From the NCBI RefSeq assembly GCF_015529805.1, contig NZ_CP064654.1, forward strand, positions 1,488,001-1,552,000: 64,000 nucleotides of DNA. The letters are read 5' to 3'. A program made the translations under genes and the position numbers. Every line of letters starts with the position of its first letter. The stretch's first letter is position 1. This DNA is from Qipengyuania soli (lineage in GTDB: Bacteria; Pseudomonadota; Alphaproteobacteria; Sphingomonadales; Sphingomonadaceae). The notes under the pieces were generated by a model. That model saw only the letters and a program-made list of their open reading frames with translations. It ran no database searches and was not told the DNA's origin. Positions 28,423 to 38,826 of this stretch are shown piece by piece.

Positions 28423-29232
28423 CTCCCCTCTTCCTCCTCCTCGCGATAGTCGTGGAGGATCGAGTCCATCATCCCCGGCTCGTCGGTGACCAGCCACCAT
28501 TCGTACCCGTCGGCCTCGAAGGCCTCGAGCTGGAAGCCCTCGATCGCGTCGGCGCATTCTTCCCAGTCCACGCCCCGCTCCCCGGCCAGTTCGCGGGCGA
28601 GTTCATCGGGCGTGTCCGCAAGATCGGGCCGCGCCTCCTCCATCCGCGCGATGCGGTTCGGGTACCACTGGCAATCGTCCGGCCCCAGCTCGCCATGGGG
28701 AATGTCGCAATCGCCCCCGCAATCCCTACAGGATGGAACAGGTGGAACACGGTCCTGGCGTTTTTCGCCCCTCTCCGCACGAGGGCAGGCGGCAGTGGCG
28801 GGATCGGACAGTTCCTCGCCGCGCGCCAGCCCCTCGATCTGGTCGTCGAGCAGCGCGAGCGCGGCCTGGACCTCGGGCCGCTCGGCCATGCGGTCGAGCC
28901 GCGCGAGATGCGCGAGCAGCAGGCGGCTGTCATAGCGGCGGCGCCGCGCGACCTCCTCGCCGTGGTAGAACACCGCCTCCTCCACCCCGTTCAAGGCCCG
29001 GTCGGCGAGCACCTGTTCGGCATGGTCGCGCGCCGCGAGCAGCGCCGCATCCCACGCCCGCGCCAGGGCAGGAGAGCGCCGCCGCGCGCGATAGGCCGTC
29101 TGCGCCGAAACCCGCGCTGCGCGGCAGGCGAGCCGGACATTGCCATTGAGCTGGAGGCTCCTGAGAAACTCCCCCTGCGCGCGCGGTGAAGATGGTGTGG
29201 GGTTCGGATGGAAGGGTGACGAGGGCGTTCAT
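28419..29232 (-). pseudogene. Phage-type HTH (terminase-small-subunit-like) gene, frameshifted
   Basis: From ATG 29232 the frame reads MNALVTLPSEPHTIFTARA and then derails at the GC dinucleotide tract 29177-29185. In the frame shifted by +1 the coherent protein appears: GEFLRSLQLNGNVRLACRAA, then RVSAQTAYRARRRSPALARAW, which is an HTH like those of phage terminase small subunits. It continues through NGVEEAVFYHGEEVARRRRYDSRLLL to an acidic, Cys-containing tail. Adding one GC unit to the tract restores a protein of about 270 residues. The tail carries copy 2 of the dispersed repeat. It is read opposite to its left neighbour. It could be decayed, phase-variable, or a base-call error. Confidence 0.7.
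28725..28754 (-). repeat. 30-nt dispersed repeat, copy 2
   Basis: Reverse complement of the sequence at 19628-19657 with two mismatches. Here it lies inside the coding part of the frameshifted HTH gene, where it encodes DRVPPVPSCR. This stretch sits between the helical part and a cysteine-containing segment and looks like an insertion in the protein. Confidence 0.75.
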
Positions 29233-29360
29233 GGTTCACCTCATGGCGTGGAGTGAACCGGGTTAGTTATCCGCTGGATGGGGTGTAGGACAGAACTGAT
29301 CTGACCAGTGAAAATCTCACTCCTCTGCCTCTTGAACCCAATTTCTTGCCCTCGGAGTAT

Positions 29361-29390
29361 CCACCGGTGGTCGATCTAGTGTGATATAAA
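29361..29390 (+). promoter_or_regulatory. Putative promoter/operator of the accessory cassette
   Basis: The 249-nt gap before the cassette is AT-richer than its surroundings. It contains a perfect 10-bp palindrome CCACCGGTGG (29361-29370) followed 14 nt later by a TATAAA -10-like element (29385-29390). No clear -35 box is visible. The arrangement would let a dimeric repressor bind over the promoter. Confidence 0.35.
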
Positions 29391-29481
29391 TGATTGGGAA
29401 AACACGCCAATCTCTGAGTTAGCGATTGATTTGTCCGCGAAGCCGAGTAGGAGCAAGTCGTTCTAGTTTTCAGCGATACTG

Positions 29482-30120
29482 ATGAAACCCGACTACATTA
29501 TTTGTCACAGCAAGTATGTGCTCGACATTGCAATGTCTTTCGGTTGGAAAGCCGGGGCGCGATATACAAACCTTCGCGATGTGAAGCACCTCAACTCTGT
29601 GCACTTCATCGACATTGACTGGAAAAACTACGACTATGATCGTCACCTGCATGCCGTGCGGGAAAAGCGGCCTGCCCTTACAGTCGCTCGAGACGTCCTC
29701 GACGCGACTCACCTCGATGAGATATTGCGAGAAGCCGAAGTGTTGGGACGCTATTGCGAGACGGTGATCGTGGTTCCCAAGGACCCAGCACTGATGGATG
29801 AGCCTCGATTATCTGTTCCCTACATGTTCCGTTTAGGGTATAGTGTTCCCACACGTTATGGGGGCACCGAAATCCCAACGACTTTTTTTAGAGGGCCAGT
29901 TCATCTGCTAGGTGGTCGGCCGGATGTCCAACGGGAATTAGCGCGTCAAATGGATGTCCAAAGCATTGATGGAAACCGCCTAACATTGGATGCGAAATTT
30001 GGTGACTATTTTGACGGCCAGCGATTTCGACCCCATCCAGAGGGCGGGTATCGTCGCTGCGTAACAGATTCAATTCGCAACGTTAAAGCTTTGTGGGAAA
30101 CGGATACCGATCATGACTGA
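29482..30120 (+). CDS. TGT-like (DUF6610-like) protein of accessory cassette
   Basis: 212 residues. The N-terminus MKPDYIICHSKYVLDIAMSFGW begins a beta/alpha fold with strands SVHFIDIDW, PALTVARDVLD and TVIVVPKDP. The central block YSVPTRYGGTEIPTTFF and FRGPVHLLGGRPDVQRELARQ resembles the barrel strands of tRNA-guanine transglycosylase-like proteins and what I recall as DUF6610. The C-terminus has QSIDGNRLTLDAKFGDYF and SIRNVKALW. An in-frame stop at 29464 fixes ATG 29482 as the earliest ATG. It overlaps the next gene by 8 nt (ATGACTGA). Base composition is clearly more AT-rich than neighbouring genes, suggesting transfer. No catalytic residues can be assigned with certainty. Confidence 0.6.
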   Translation: MKPDYIICHSKYVLDIAMSFGWKAGARYTNLRDVKHLNSVHFIDIDWKNYDYDRHLHAVREKRPALTVARDVLDATHLDEILREAEVLGRYCETVIVVPKDPALMDEPRLSVPYMFRLGYSVPTRYGGTEIPTTFFRGPVHLLGGRPDVQRELARQMDVQSIDGNRLTLDAKFGDYFDGQRFRPHPEGGYRRCVTDSIRNVKALWETDTDHD

Positions 30121-30757
30121 AGCCGAAACACCGGATGGCACTGCGTATGAGAAGCGGCCTGAATTCCTGATCGCGATGTACAATCAGCTCATGAGTGACA
30201 TCAATCGACATATCGTTGTCGTATGGCAAATGGCGGGTGTGGTCGCAGCAGCGGTCGCGGCGATCGCTATCTCCGAAGAGAACGGCTTCCCACTCGCTCT
30301 GGCAATCTTACTGTTCTATGGCGTCTGCCTTTGGGCGATAGATCACATTCATGACAGTAATTTTTGGTATAACCGAAATCTGGTTATGATCACCAATATA
30401 GAAAGAATATTTCTCACTAAAGACGATCTAAAATTGATTCATCCTTACTTCGCGAGCCATAGGAAGAAGGGTTCATTTTTGGAACACTTATCTATCCAGC
30501 GAAACTACATTAAACTCTCCGCAATCCTTGCGTTTTTCTACTTTGCATTTTTAAAGATTATTCCGACCTTAAGCTTTTCCGCGTGTCTCGATTTGATCAA
30601 AGTCCTGCCCGTAATTGGGCTGGCAGTCATTATTTGGCGAGATCAAGAAAGGAAGAAATTCTACGACGAGAAGTACCAAGAGTACTTGAATATTTCGCCG
30701 GGTCTTACGATCGACCACTCGATCGATTTTGGTTCAACCCACGGCAAGAAGTCCTAA
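30113..30757 (+). CDS. Four-helix membrane protein of accessory cassette
   Basis: 214 residues. Two N-terminal transmembrane helices (IVVVWQMAGVVAAAVAAIAI and LALAILLFYGVCLWAIDHI) are separated by a short loop. Then a soluble helical region has WYNRNLVMITNIERIFLTKDD, and two more helices follow (LSAILAFFYFAFLKIIPTLSF and VLPVIGLAVIIWRD) with a basic tail. The layout, paired helices then cytosolic helices, recalls SLATT-type predicted effector proteins but no specific family is asserted. Very AT-rich codon use. It overlaps the TGT-like gene by 8 nt, so the two are co-translated; it converges on the zinc-ribbon gene with 6 nt between stops. Confidence 0.65.
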   Translation: MTEAETPDGTAYEKRPEFLIAMYNQLMSDINRHIVVVWQMAGVVAAAVAAIAISEENGFPLALAILLFYGVCLWAIDHIHDSNFWYNRNLVMITNIERIFLTKDDLKLIHPYFASHRKKGSFLEHLSIQRNYIKLSAILAFFYFAFLKIIPTLSFSACLDLIKVLPVIGLAVIIWRDQERKKFYDEKYQEYLNISPGLTIDHSIDFGSTHGKKS

Positions 30758-30763
30758 CGGGAC

Positions 30764-30999
30764 CTATCGTCCTCTGGGATAAAAGCCGCTTGCGTTCTTG
30801 GCGGGCAAAGGGATGCCACGTGCATTGAGGTGCCTTTCAAATGTCGCCTCATACATTGGAGCGATTCCATCCCAGTTGCTTGAATAGCATACCGAGCAAA
30901 GAGAAAGCTCAAACTCGCGGATCCATTTCCCGTCATATCGGTGACGTCCCATCTGAAATGAACATCCGCACAGATCGCATTCGATATATATTTTGTCGC

Positions 31000-31003
<4 letters not shown>
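30764..31003 (-). CDS. Small zinc-ribbon-like protein
   Basis: 79 residues, [16 protein letters not shown] at the start. Two CxxC pairs (CDLC and CSVC, about 28 residues apart) form a likely Zn ribbon. The ATG overlaps the uvrA stop as ATGA, so it is translated from the uvrA message. Composition is AT-richer than uvrA. The C-terminus [11 protein letters not shown] has no known motif. Function unknown; the coupling could be accidental or could tie it to DNA damage expression. Confidence 0.6.
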
Positions 31004-33912
<2,909 letters not shown>

Positions 33913-33923
33913 GAAGTAGGTTT

Positions 33924-33938
33924 GTTCCTGAATTGTTC
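33924..33938 (-). promoter_or_regulatory. LexA (SOS) box of uvrA
   Basis: GTTC-CTGAATT-GTTC, exactly the GTTC-N7-GTTC consensus, as in front of recA in this window. It ends 12 nt before the uvrA start codon, so LexA bound here would block the start region of transcription or a promoter just upstream. The remainder of the gap to 34195 contains a small GCACC/GGTGC hairpin (33967-33980) and a GCCCCC/GGGGGC hairpin near 34010-34036, and no gene I trust. Confidence 0.85.
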
Positions 33939-34195
33939 GCGTTGGTCAAGGCGCCGCAAGGCTTGTGCACCAAACGGTGCCCGTCGCGCCTCCGTCCCGA
34001 CGAATACGAGCCCCCGCCATGTGGGGTCTGGGGGCCGCCTTGCAAGCCCGCGTGTGGAGGAGACTCACCGCCAAGTCGCTGGGCGGACGTGATCCGACAT
34101 CCGCCGACAATTCCCTGTCGTTCGCCGACCAACGAATGCCGCGCTCGAGGTAGCGGTGATAGCCGTGGACCACTGTATTGTCAGGGGACCATTCC

Positions 34196-36271
34196 ATGTA
34201 TCGCAATCGCATTCTCGCTCGCGCGAAGGCCACTTCGGCGCTCGCGCTCGGCCTCGCATTCGCCCTTCCCGCCGTTTCCGTACACGCCGAGCCGAGTGCC
34301 ATGGCGGATGGCGCCTCGGCCGACGTAATTGTCGTCACTGGCCAGGCCAAGATCGGCGAATACGGCCTCGATCTCACCACCCGCGACCTCAACGCCGACC
34401 CGGGTGACGACTTCGAGCGTTACGCCAGCGGCGCGTGGATCGACCGCACCGAAATCCCGGGCGATCGTCCTTCGGTCGGATCGTTCTACAACCTGCGCGA
34501 GGACGTAACGAGCCAGGTTAACGGGCTCATCACCGAGGCGCCCGCCGGCACACAGCACGGCGCGCTCTACAAGACCTTCATGGACGAAAAGGCGATCGAG
34601 AAGGCCGGGATCGCCCCGCTCAAGCGTGACCTCGCCAAGGTCGACGCGATCGCCGACAAGGTCGAATTCGCCCGCTTCATGGGTTCGACCTACGAGAAGT
34701 TCGGCGGCACGCTGTTTGGCAGCGGTCCCTATGCCGATCCCGACGACCCGACGATGAACACGCTGTGGCTCGGTTCTGCCGGACTCGGGCTTCCCGAGAA
34801 GGACTATTACTTCAACGCCAAGTTCGCGAGCCAGCGTGGCGCCTATCTCGACTATCTCGAGCGGACCTTCCGCGCCATCGGCGTTGCCGAGCCGCGCGCT
34901 GCGGCAAGCAAGGTGATAACCTTCGAAACCTATCTTGCCGAGCTCAACTGGGACAACGAGAAGACCCGCGACATCGACAAGATCAACAATCCGATGTCGA
35001 CTGCCGAGCTCGCCGCCTATGCCCCCGGTGTCGACTGGGGTGCCTTTTTCGAGGGGAACAATATCCCTGAACAAAAGCGCATCATCGTCACCGACAACAC
35101 TGCGGTGAAGGCCATCGCCGCGCTGTATGAAAAGACCGACCTCGACACGCTGAAGCTGTGGCAGAAGGCGCGGATTTCGGACCAGGCGTCGCCCTATCTC
35201 AACAAGAAGATGGTCGACAGCAAGTTCGCCTTCACCAGCACGTTGTCGGGCGTCAGCGAGCAGCGTGCGCGCTGGAAGCGGGCGGTCGACCTGATCGACG
35301 GCCAGCTCGGCGAACTGGTCGGCGAGGCCTATGTCGCGGAATACTTCCCCAAGATCGCCAAGACTCGCATGGACGAGCTGGTCGGCAATCTGAAGCTCGC
35401 AATGGCCGACCGCATCCGCGGCAACGAATGGATGAGCAGCGATACCAAGGCAGCCGCCATCGAGAAGCTCCAGAAGATGGACGTGATGGTCGGCTATCCC
35501 AAGGAGTTCCGCGATTACTCGCAGCTGCCGATCAACTCCACCAGCCTTTACGACAACATGGTCGCGGCGACGAAGTTCAACGCCGACTATGCCATGAGCG
35601 ACCTCGGGAAGCCGGTCGATCGCAGCAAGTGGGGCATGAACCCGCAGACCGTAAATGCCTACAATGGCGGGCTCGAGAACAAGATGGTCTTCCCCGCCGG
35701 CATCCTCCAGCCGCCGTTCTTCGACGCTTATGCCGACCCTGCGGTCAACTATGGCGCGATCGGCGTGGTGATCGGCCACGAGATCAGCCACGGCTTCGAC
35801 GACCAGGGCCGCAAGATCGACGCCAACGGCGCGGTACGCGACTGGTGGACCGCCGAGGACAACGAGCGTTTCAAGGTCGAGGCCAAGAAGTTCGGCGACC
35901 AGTACGCCAAGTTCGAAGTCGTCCCCGGCGCCTTCATCAATCCCGACCTGACCATGGGCGAGAACATTGCCGACCTTGCCGGCGTGCTGGTGGCACTCGA
36001 TGCCTATCACAAGTCGCTGAACGGGCAGGAAGCCCCGGTGATCGACGGGCTGACCGGCGACCAGCGCTTCTTCCTCGCCTATGCCCAGGTATGGCGGGCC
36101 AAGGCGCGCGAGGATGCACTGCGCAACCAGGTCACAACCGATCCGCACAGCCCGGCGCGCTATCGCACCATCGCCCCGCTGCGCAATGTCGATGCCTGGT
36201 ACGAAGCCTTCGGCATCACTCCCGACGACGACATGTATATCGCGCCCGAGGATCGCGCGCGCATTTGGTAA
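34196..36271 (+). CDS. M13 family metallopeptidase (neprilysin-like)
   Basis: 691 residues from ATG 34196, behind AGGGGA. Signal peptide MYRNRILARAKATSALALGLAFALPAVSVHA, then a linker containing DVIVVTGQAKI, then the peptidase body: FERYASGAWIDRTEIP, FPAGILQPPFFDAY, zinc-binding GVVIGHEISHGFDDQGR (HExxH near residue 527), third ligand Glu in GENIADLAGV, and a C-terminal tail PDDDMYIAPEDRARIW, typical of the family. Extracytoplasmic zinc endopeptidase. The IVVTG segment looks like a TonB-dependent receptor N-terminus. Confidence 0.93.
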   Translation: MYRNRILARAKATSALALGLAFALPAVSVHAEPSAMADGASADVIVVTGQAKIGEYGLDLTTRDLNADPGDDFERYASGAWIDRTEIPGDRPSVGSFYNLREDVTSQVNGLITEAPAGTQHGALYKTFMDEKAIEKAGIAPLKRDLAKVDAIADKVEFARFMGSTYEKFGGTLFGSGPYADPDDPTMNTLWLGSAGLGLPEKDYYFNAKFASQRGAYLDYLERTFRAIGVAEPRAAASKVITFETYLAELNWDNEKTRDIDKINNPMSTAELAAYAPGVDWGAFFEGNNIPEQKRIIVTDNTAVKAIAALYEKTDLDTLKLWQKARISDQASPYLNKKMVDSKFAFTSTLSGVSEQRARWKRAVDLIDGQLGELVGEAYVAEYFPKIAKTRMDELVGNLKLAMADRIRGNEWMSSDTKAAAIEKLQKMDVMVGYPKEFRDYSQLPINSTSLYDNMVAATKFNADYAMSDLGKPVDRSKWGMNPQTVNAYNGGLENKMVFPAGILQPPFFDAYADPAVNYGAIGVVIGHEISHGFDDQGRKIDANGAVRDWWTAEDNERFKVEAKKFGDQYAKFEVVPGAFINPDLTMGENIADLAGVLVALDAYHKSLNGQEAPVIDGLTGDQRFFLAYAQVWRAKAREDALRNQVTTDPHSPARYRTIAPLRNVDAWYEAFGITPDDDMYIAPEDRARIW

Positions 36272-36306
36272 GCAGCCGGATTCGGTAGGCCAGCTCTACT
36301 CGGTAA

Positions 36307-36338
36307 GCATTACAGGCGGGGCAAACCGCCTGTAATGC
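36307..36338 (+). terminator. Inverted repeat / terminator after the M13 peptidase
   Basis: Perfect 13-bp stem (GCATTACAGGCGG 36307-36319 with CCGCCTGTAATGC 36326-36338) and a 6-nt loop. There is no good U tract after it on the plus strand. It probably ends the upstream transcript or protects its 3' end. Confidence 0.6.
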
Positions 36339-36426
36339 GCCGTTTCAGCTTTGCCGCGCTGCCCAAATATTAACATTTTCGCGCTATTCACCCGAGCTTG
36401 AACAGGAGCATCGGAAGAGACGCGAA

Positions 36427-37590
36427 TTGTCGACCGCCGAACTGCGTGAGAATGAGCCGGACACCGCCCGCGACGCGCTGGAAGTGCGACGCGAGGCGGT
36501 GCTCGACATGCTCGCGCGCGAAAGGCACGCGCTGACCGCCAGCCTGCTCGGCGTCACAATGTTGCTGGTCACCGTCGCGACCATGCCGCCTTCGATCCTG
36601 CTTTCGCTGTTCATGCTCGCGCGCATTGCTTCCTTCGTGTTTACCCGCTGGGCAGCAACACGGCTGGAAAAGCTGATCGAGCAGCGCAAGCCGCTGGGAC
36701 ATGCGGAACACGTACTGTTCGCCGCCATGGTGACGACCGGCGCGACCCTTGCTCTGATGCTGTGGCCCGCGCCCCTGGGCGCTACGGTCGCATCAGCCGT
36801 CACCCTTCAGGTGGTCGTCCTGGTGGTGGTGACCCTGATCTCCGTTACGCTGGCCGCTTTCCCGGCACCGCGTGACGGAATGCTGGGATCGTTCTGGCTG
36901 GTTGCGACAGGTATCATCCTCGCTCACCCCGAACGCTACGACCAGCTGTTCATTTTCGTCGCGACGGCTTTTGTGCTGGGCGTCAGGGTTTATGCCGCCA
37001 ACGCCGGTCGCCATATCGAGGCCGCAGCGAGGACCACGGTCGAGAACCGCAAGCTGACCGAAGAGCTTGAAGAAGCGCTCGCCCATGCCGAATTCCTCAA
37101 CTGGCGCGATCCCCTGACGGGGTTGTTCAACCGCCGTCGCCTCTTCGAAGAGCGTTCACCCGAGAGCCACGCGGCCAACCGGCACCTGCTTACGATCGAC
37201 CTCGACCGGTTCAAGGCAATCAACGACCGGTTCGGCCATGCGGCAGGCGACCACGTCCTGATCGCAGCTTCGGACGCCATCCGATCGGCCACCGCCCAGC
37301 TTGCCGATCGCGGCGAACAAGAGGCATTCCGACTGGGGGGCGAGGAGTTCCTCGTCATTCTGGAAGGTGTGGATGCCGACGAAGCCAACGAGGTCGCCGA
37401 GCGATTGCGCTGCGCGATTGCCGCGGTCGGGCCTTCCCTCACCGCCTACGCCCGCCTCCAGGTGACTGCTTCGATAGGGATTGCCGAGTGGCGCCGAGGC
37501 GAGAACCTCGACGACGCGCTGCTACGTTCGGACATTGCTTGTTACGAAGCCAAGGACAAGGGCCGCAATCGCGTCCGCCGGGCGGCCTGA
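36427..37590 (+). CDS. Membrane diguanylate cyclase (GGDEF)
   Basis: 387 residues if the TTG at 36427 is used (GGAAGAG upstream); an ATG further inside is possible. Five to six transmembrane helices fill the first 200 residues (TASLLGVTMLLVTVATMPP, LGATVASAVTLQVVVLVVVT and others). A coiled stretch KLTEELEEALAHAEFL links to the GGDEF domain: DPLTGLFNRRRLFEE, DLDRFKAINDRFGHAAGD and RLGGEEFLVI, an active GGEEF site. It should make cyclic di-GMP from GTP. No EAL domain is present. Confidence 0.9.
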   Translation: MSTAELRENEPDTARDALEVRREAVLDMLARERHALTASLLGVTMLLVTVATMPPSILLSLFMLARIASFVFTRWAATRLEKLIEQRKPLGHAEHVLFAAMVTTGATLALMLWPAPLGATVASAVTLQVVVLVVVTLISVTLAAFPAPRDGMLGSFWLVATGIILAHPERYDQLFIFVATAFVLGVRVYAANAGRHIEAAARTTVENRKLTEELEEALAHAEFLNWRDPLTGLFNRRRLFEERSPESHAANRHLLTIDLDRFKAINDRFGHAAGDHVLIAASDAIRSATAQLADRGEQEAFRLGGEEFLVILEGVDADEANEVAERLRCAIAAVGPSLTAYARLQVTASIGIAEWRRGENLDDALLRSDIACYEAKDKGRNRVRRAA

Positions 37591-37754
37591 TCCACGCAAA
37601 ATCCCGCAGGACGAGCCGCGCTCGCGATGGGTGGGGGACCCCGACAGCGTAACAGCGCGTTTGATTTCCGGTCCGCATTGTTCCGCAGATTTCAAATTCG
37701 AACTGCGCGCGGCTGCACACCGAGCAATCATAATCGAAGGCCCCCTGAGTTTCC

Positions 37755-38072
37755 ATGGACGCACAGCACGAGAGTCACCCCAGCGAGGGGATCGGAAACG
37801 GCGGTGCAATTGCGTCTGCTACGCCAAGCCATAATCTGCGCCTGTTGCTCGAACAGCTCGACCGCCCGCTCGAACGCGTAGACTGGAAAGGCAAGGCAAC
37901 GCCTCCTGAAACGCGGGCTGCAGACGAACTCAGACAGAGCGAGCGCCAGCACCTCGGCGACCTCGAGAGAGCGCGGGAAGCGGCCCGGGCAGCTTTCGGA
38001 GTAAGGCCGTCACTGACAGACCGGGTGCTTGCCTCGCACATTCTGTCGAAAGCCGACATCGCCTCGCGCTAG
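37755..38072 (+). CDS. Small hypothetical protein
   Basis: 105 residues, MDAQHESHPSEGIGNGG at the start, then a charged helical region (DELRQSERQHLGDLERAREAARAAFG). No family recognised and no ribosome binding site of note upstream. Position between the GGDEF gene and thpR and the clean frame make it plausible; the 164-nt gap before it holds nothing recognisable. Could be non-coding. Confidence 0.4.
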   Translation: MDAQHESHPSEGIGNGGAIASATPSHNLRLLLEQLDRPLERVDWKGKATPPETRAADELRQSERQHLGDLERAREAARAAFGVRPSLTDRVLASHILSKADIASR

Positions 38073-38117
38073 CGGGCGGGCTTGCCGCGGGTCTGCTTCG
38101 TGGCGCAATGAGCGCCA

Positions 38118-38654
38118 ATGGTTCCGCGCCTCTTCATCGCCATCCGTCCACCGCATGCCATTCGCAATGCCTTGCTCGATGCCATGCAGGGGGTCGAGCG
38201 TGCGCGGTGGCAGGACGATGGGCAGTTGCACCTGACGCTGCGCTTCCTCGGTGAAACCGACCACCATCGAGCCAATGACCTCGCGAGCGCGCTTGCCAGC
38301 GTCTCGGCTTCACCCTTCGCCCTCTCCGTCCGCGGATCGGGGATCTTCGAGCGCAAGGGAACGGTCCACACACTATGGGCAGGCGTCGAACCCAGCGAAC
38401 CCCTCCAACGCCTACAGGCGCGTATCGAGCGCGTGTGCCAGCAGGTCGGCTTCGCCCCCGAAACGCGCAAGTTCGTGCCCCACATCACGCTCGCGCGGCT
38501 GAACGCATCAGCCGGTCCGCTGGCGCAATTCCTGGCACGCACCGGCGATCTGCGCTTCGGCGAATGGACGGTCGACGACTTTCGCCTGTACGAAAGCCAC
38601 CTCGATCCTGGCGGAGCGCGCTACGAACCGGTGGTCCGCTACCCGCTGGCATGA
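38118..38654 (+). CDS. thpR: RNA 2',3'-cyclic phosphodiesterase
   Basis: 178 residues of the 2H phosphoesterase superfamily. The two H-x-T/S-L motifs are HLTLRFLG (near residue 37) and HITLARLN (near residue 121). N-terminal RLFIAIRPP is also typical of ThpR/LigT proteins. They hydrolyse RNA 2',3'-cyclic phosphate ends to 2'-phosphates. Starts at ATG 38118. Confidence 0.92.
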   Translation: MVPRLFIAIRPPHAIRNALLDAMQGVERARWQDDGQLHLTLRFLGETDHHRANDLASALASVSASPFALSVRGSGIFERKGTVHTLWAGVEPSEPLQRLQARIERVCQQVGFAPETRKFVPHITLARLNASAGPLAQFLARTGDLRFGEWTVDDFRLYESHLDPGGARYEPVVRYPLA

Positions 38655-38826
38655 AGCGCGCGGCGGAACCCCACCAAGGCTACACCGTTCGATAAACCGT
38701 AGAGTCGCGCCGACCGGCGACGTTGGGCTTCTTGCACTGCGGCCCGCAATGCTTTCCAAGCGCGTCCGATAAATGTCGCCAATTGCGCCTGGTACGACCA
38801 GTGCGCCAACTTTCCAGGGAGAACCC

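Noticed and set aside
33946-34392. Minus-strand open frame between uvrA and the M13 peptidase, possible ssb or other gene
   Set aside because: It overlaps the M13 signal peptide on the opposite strand, has no recognisable motif, and ssb hallmarks are absent.
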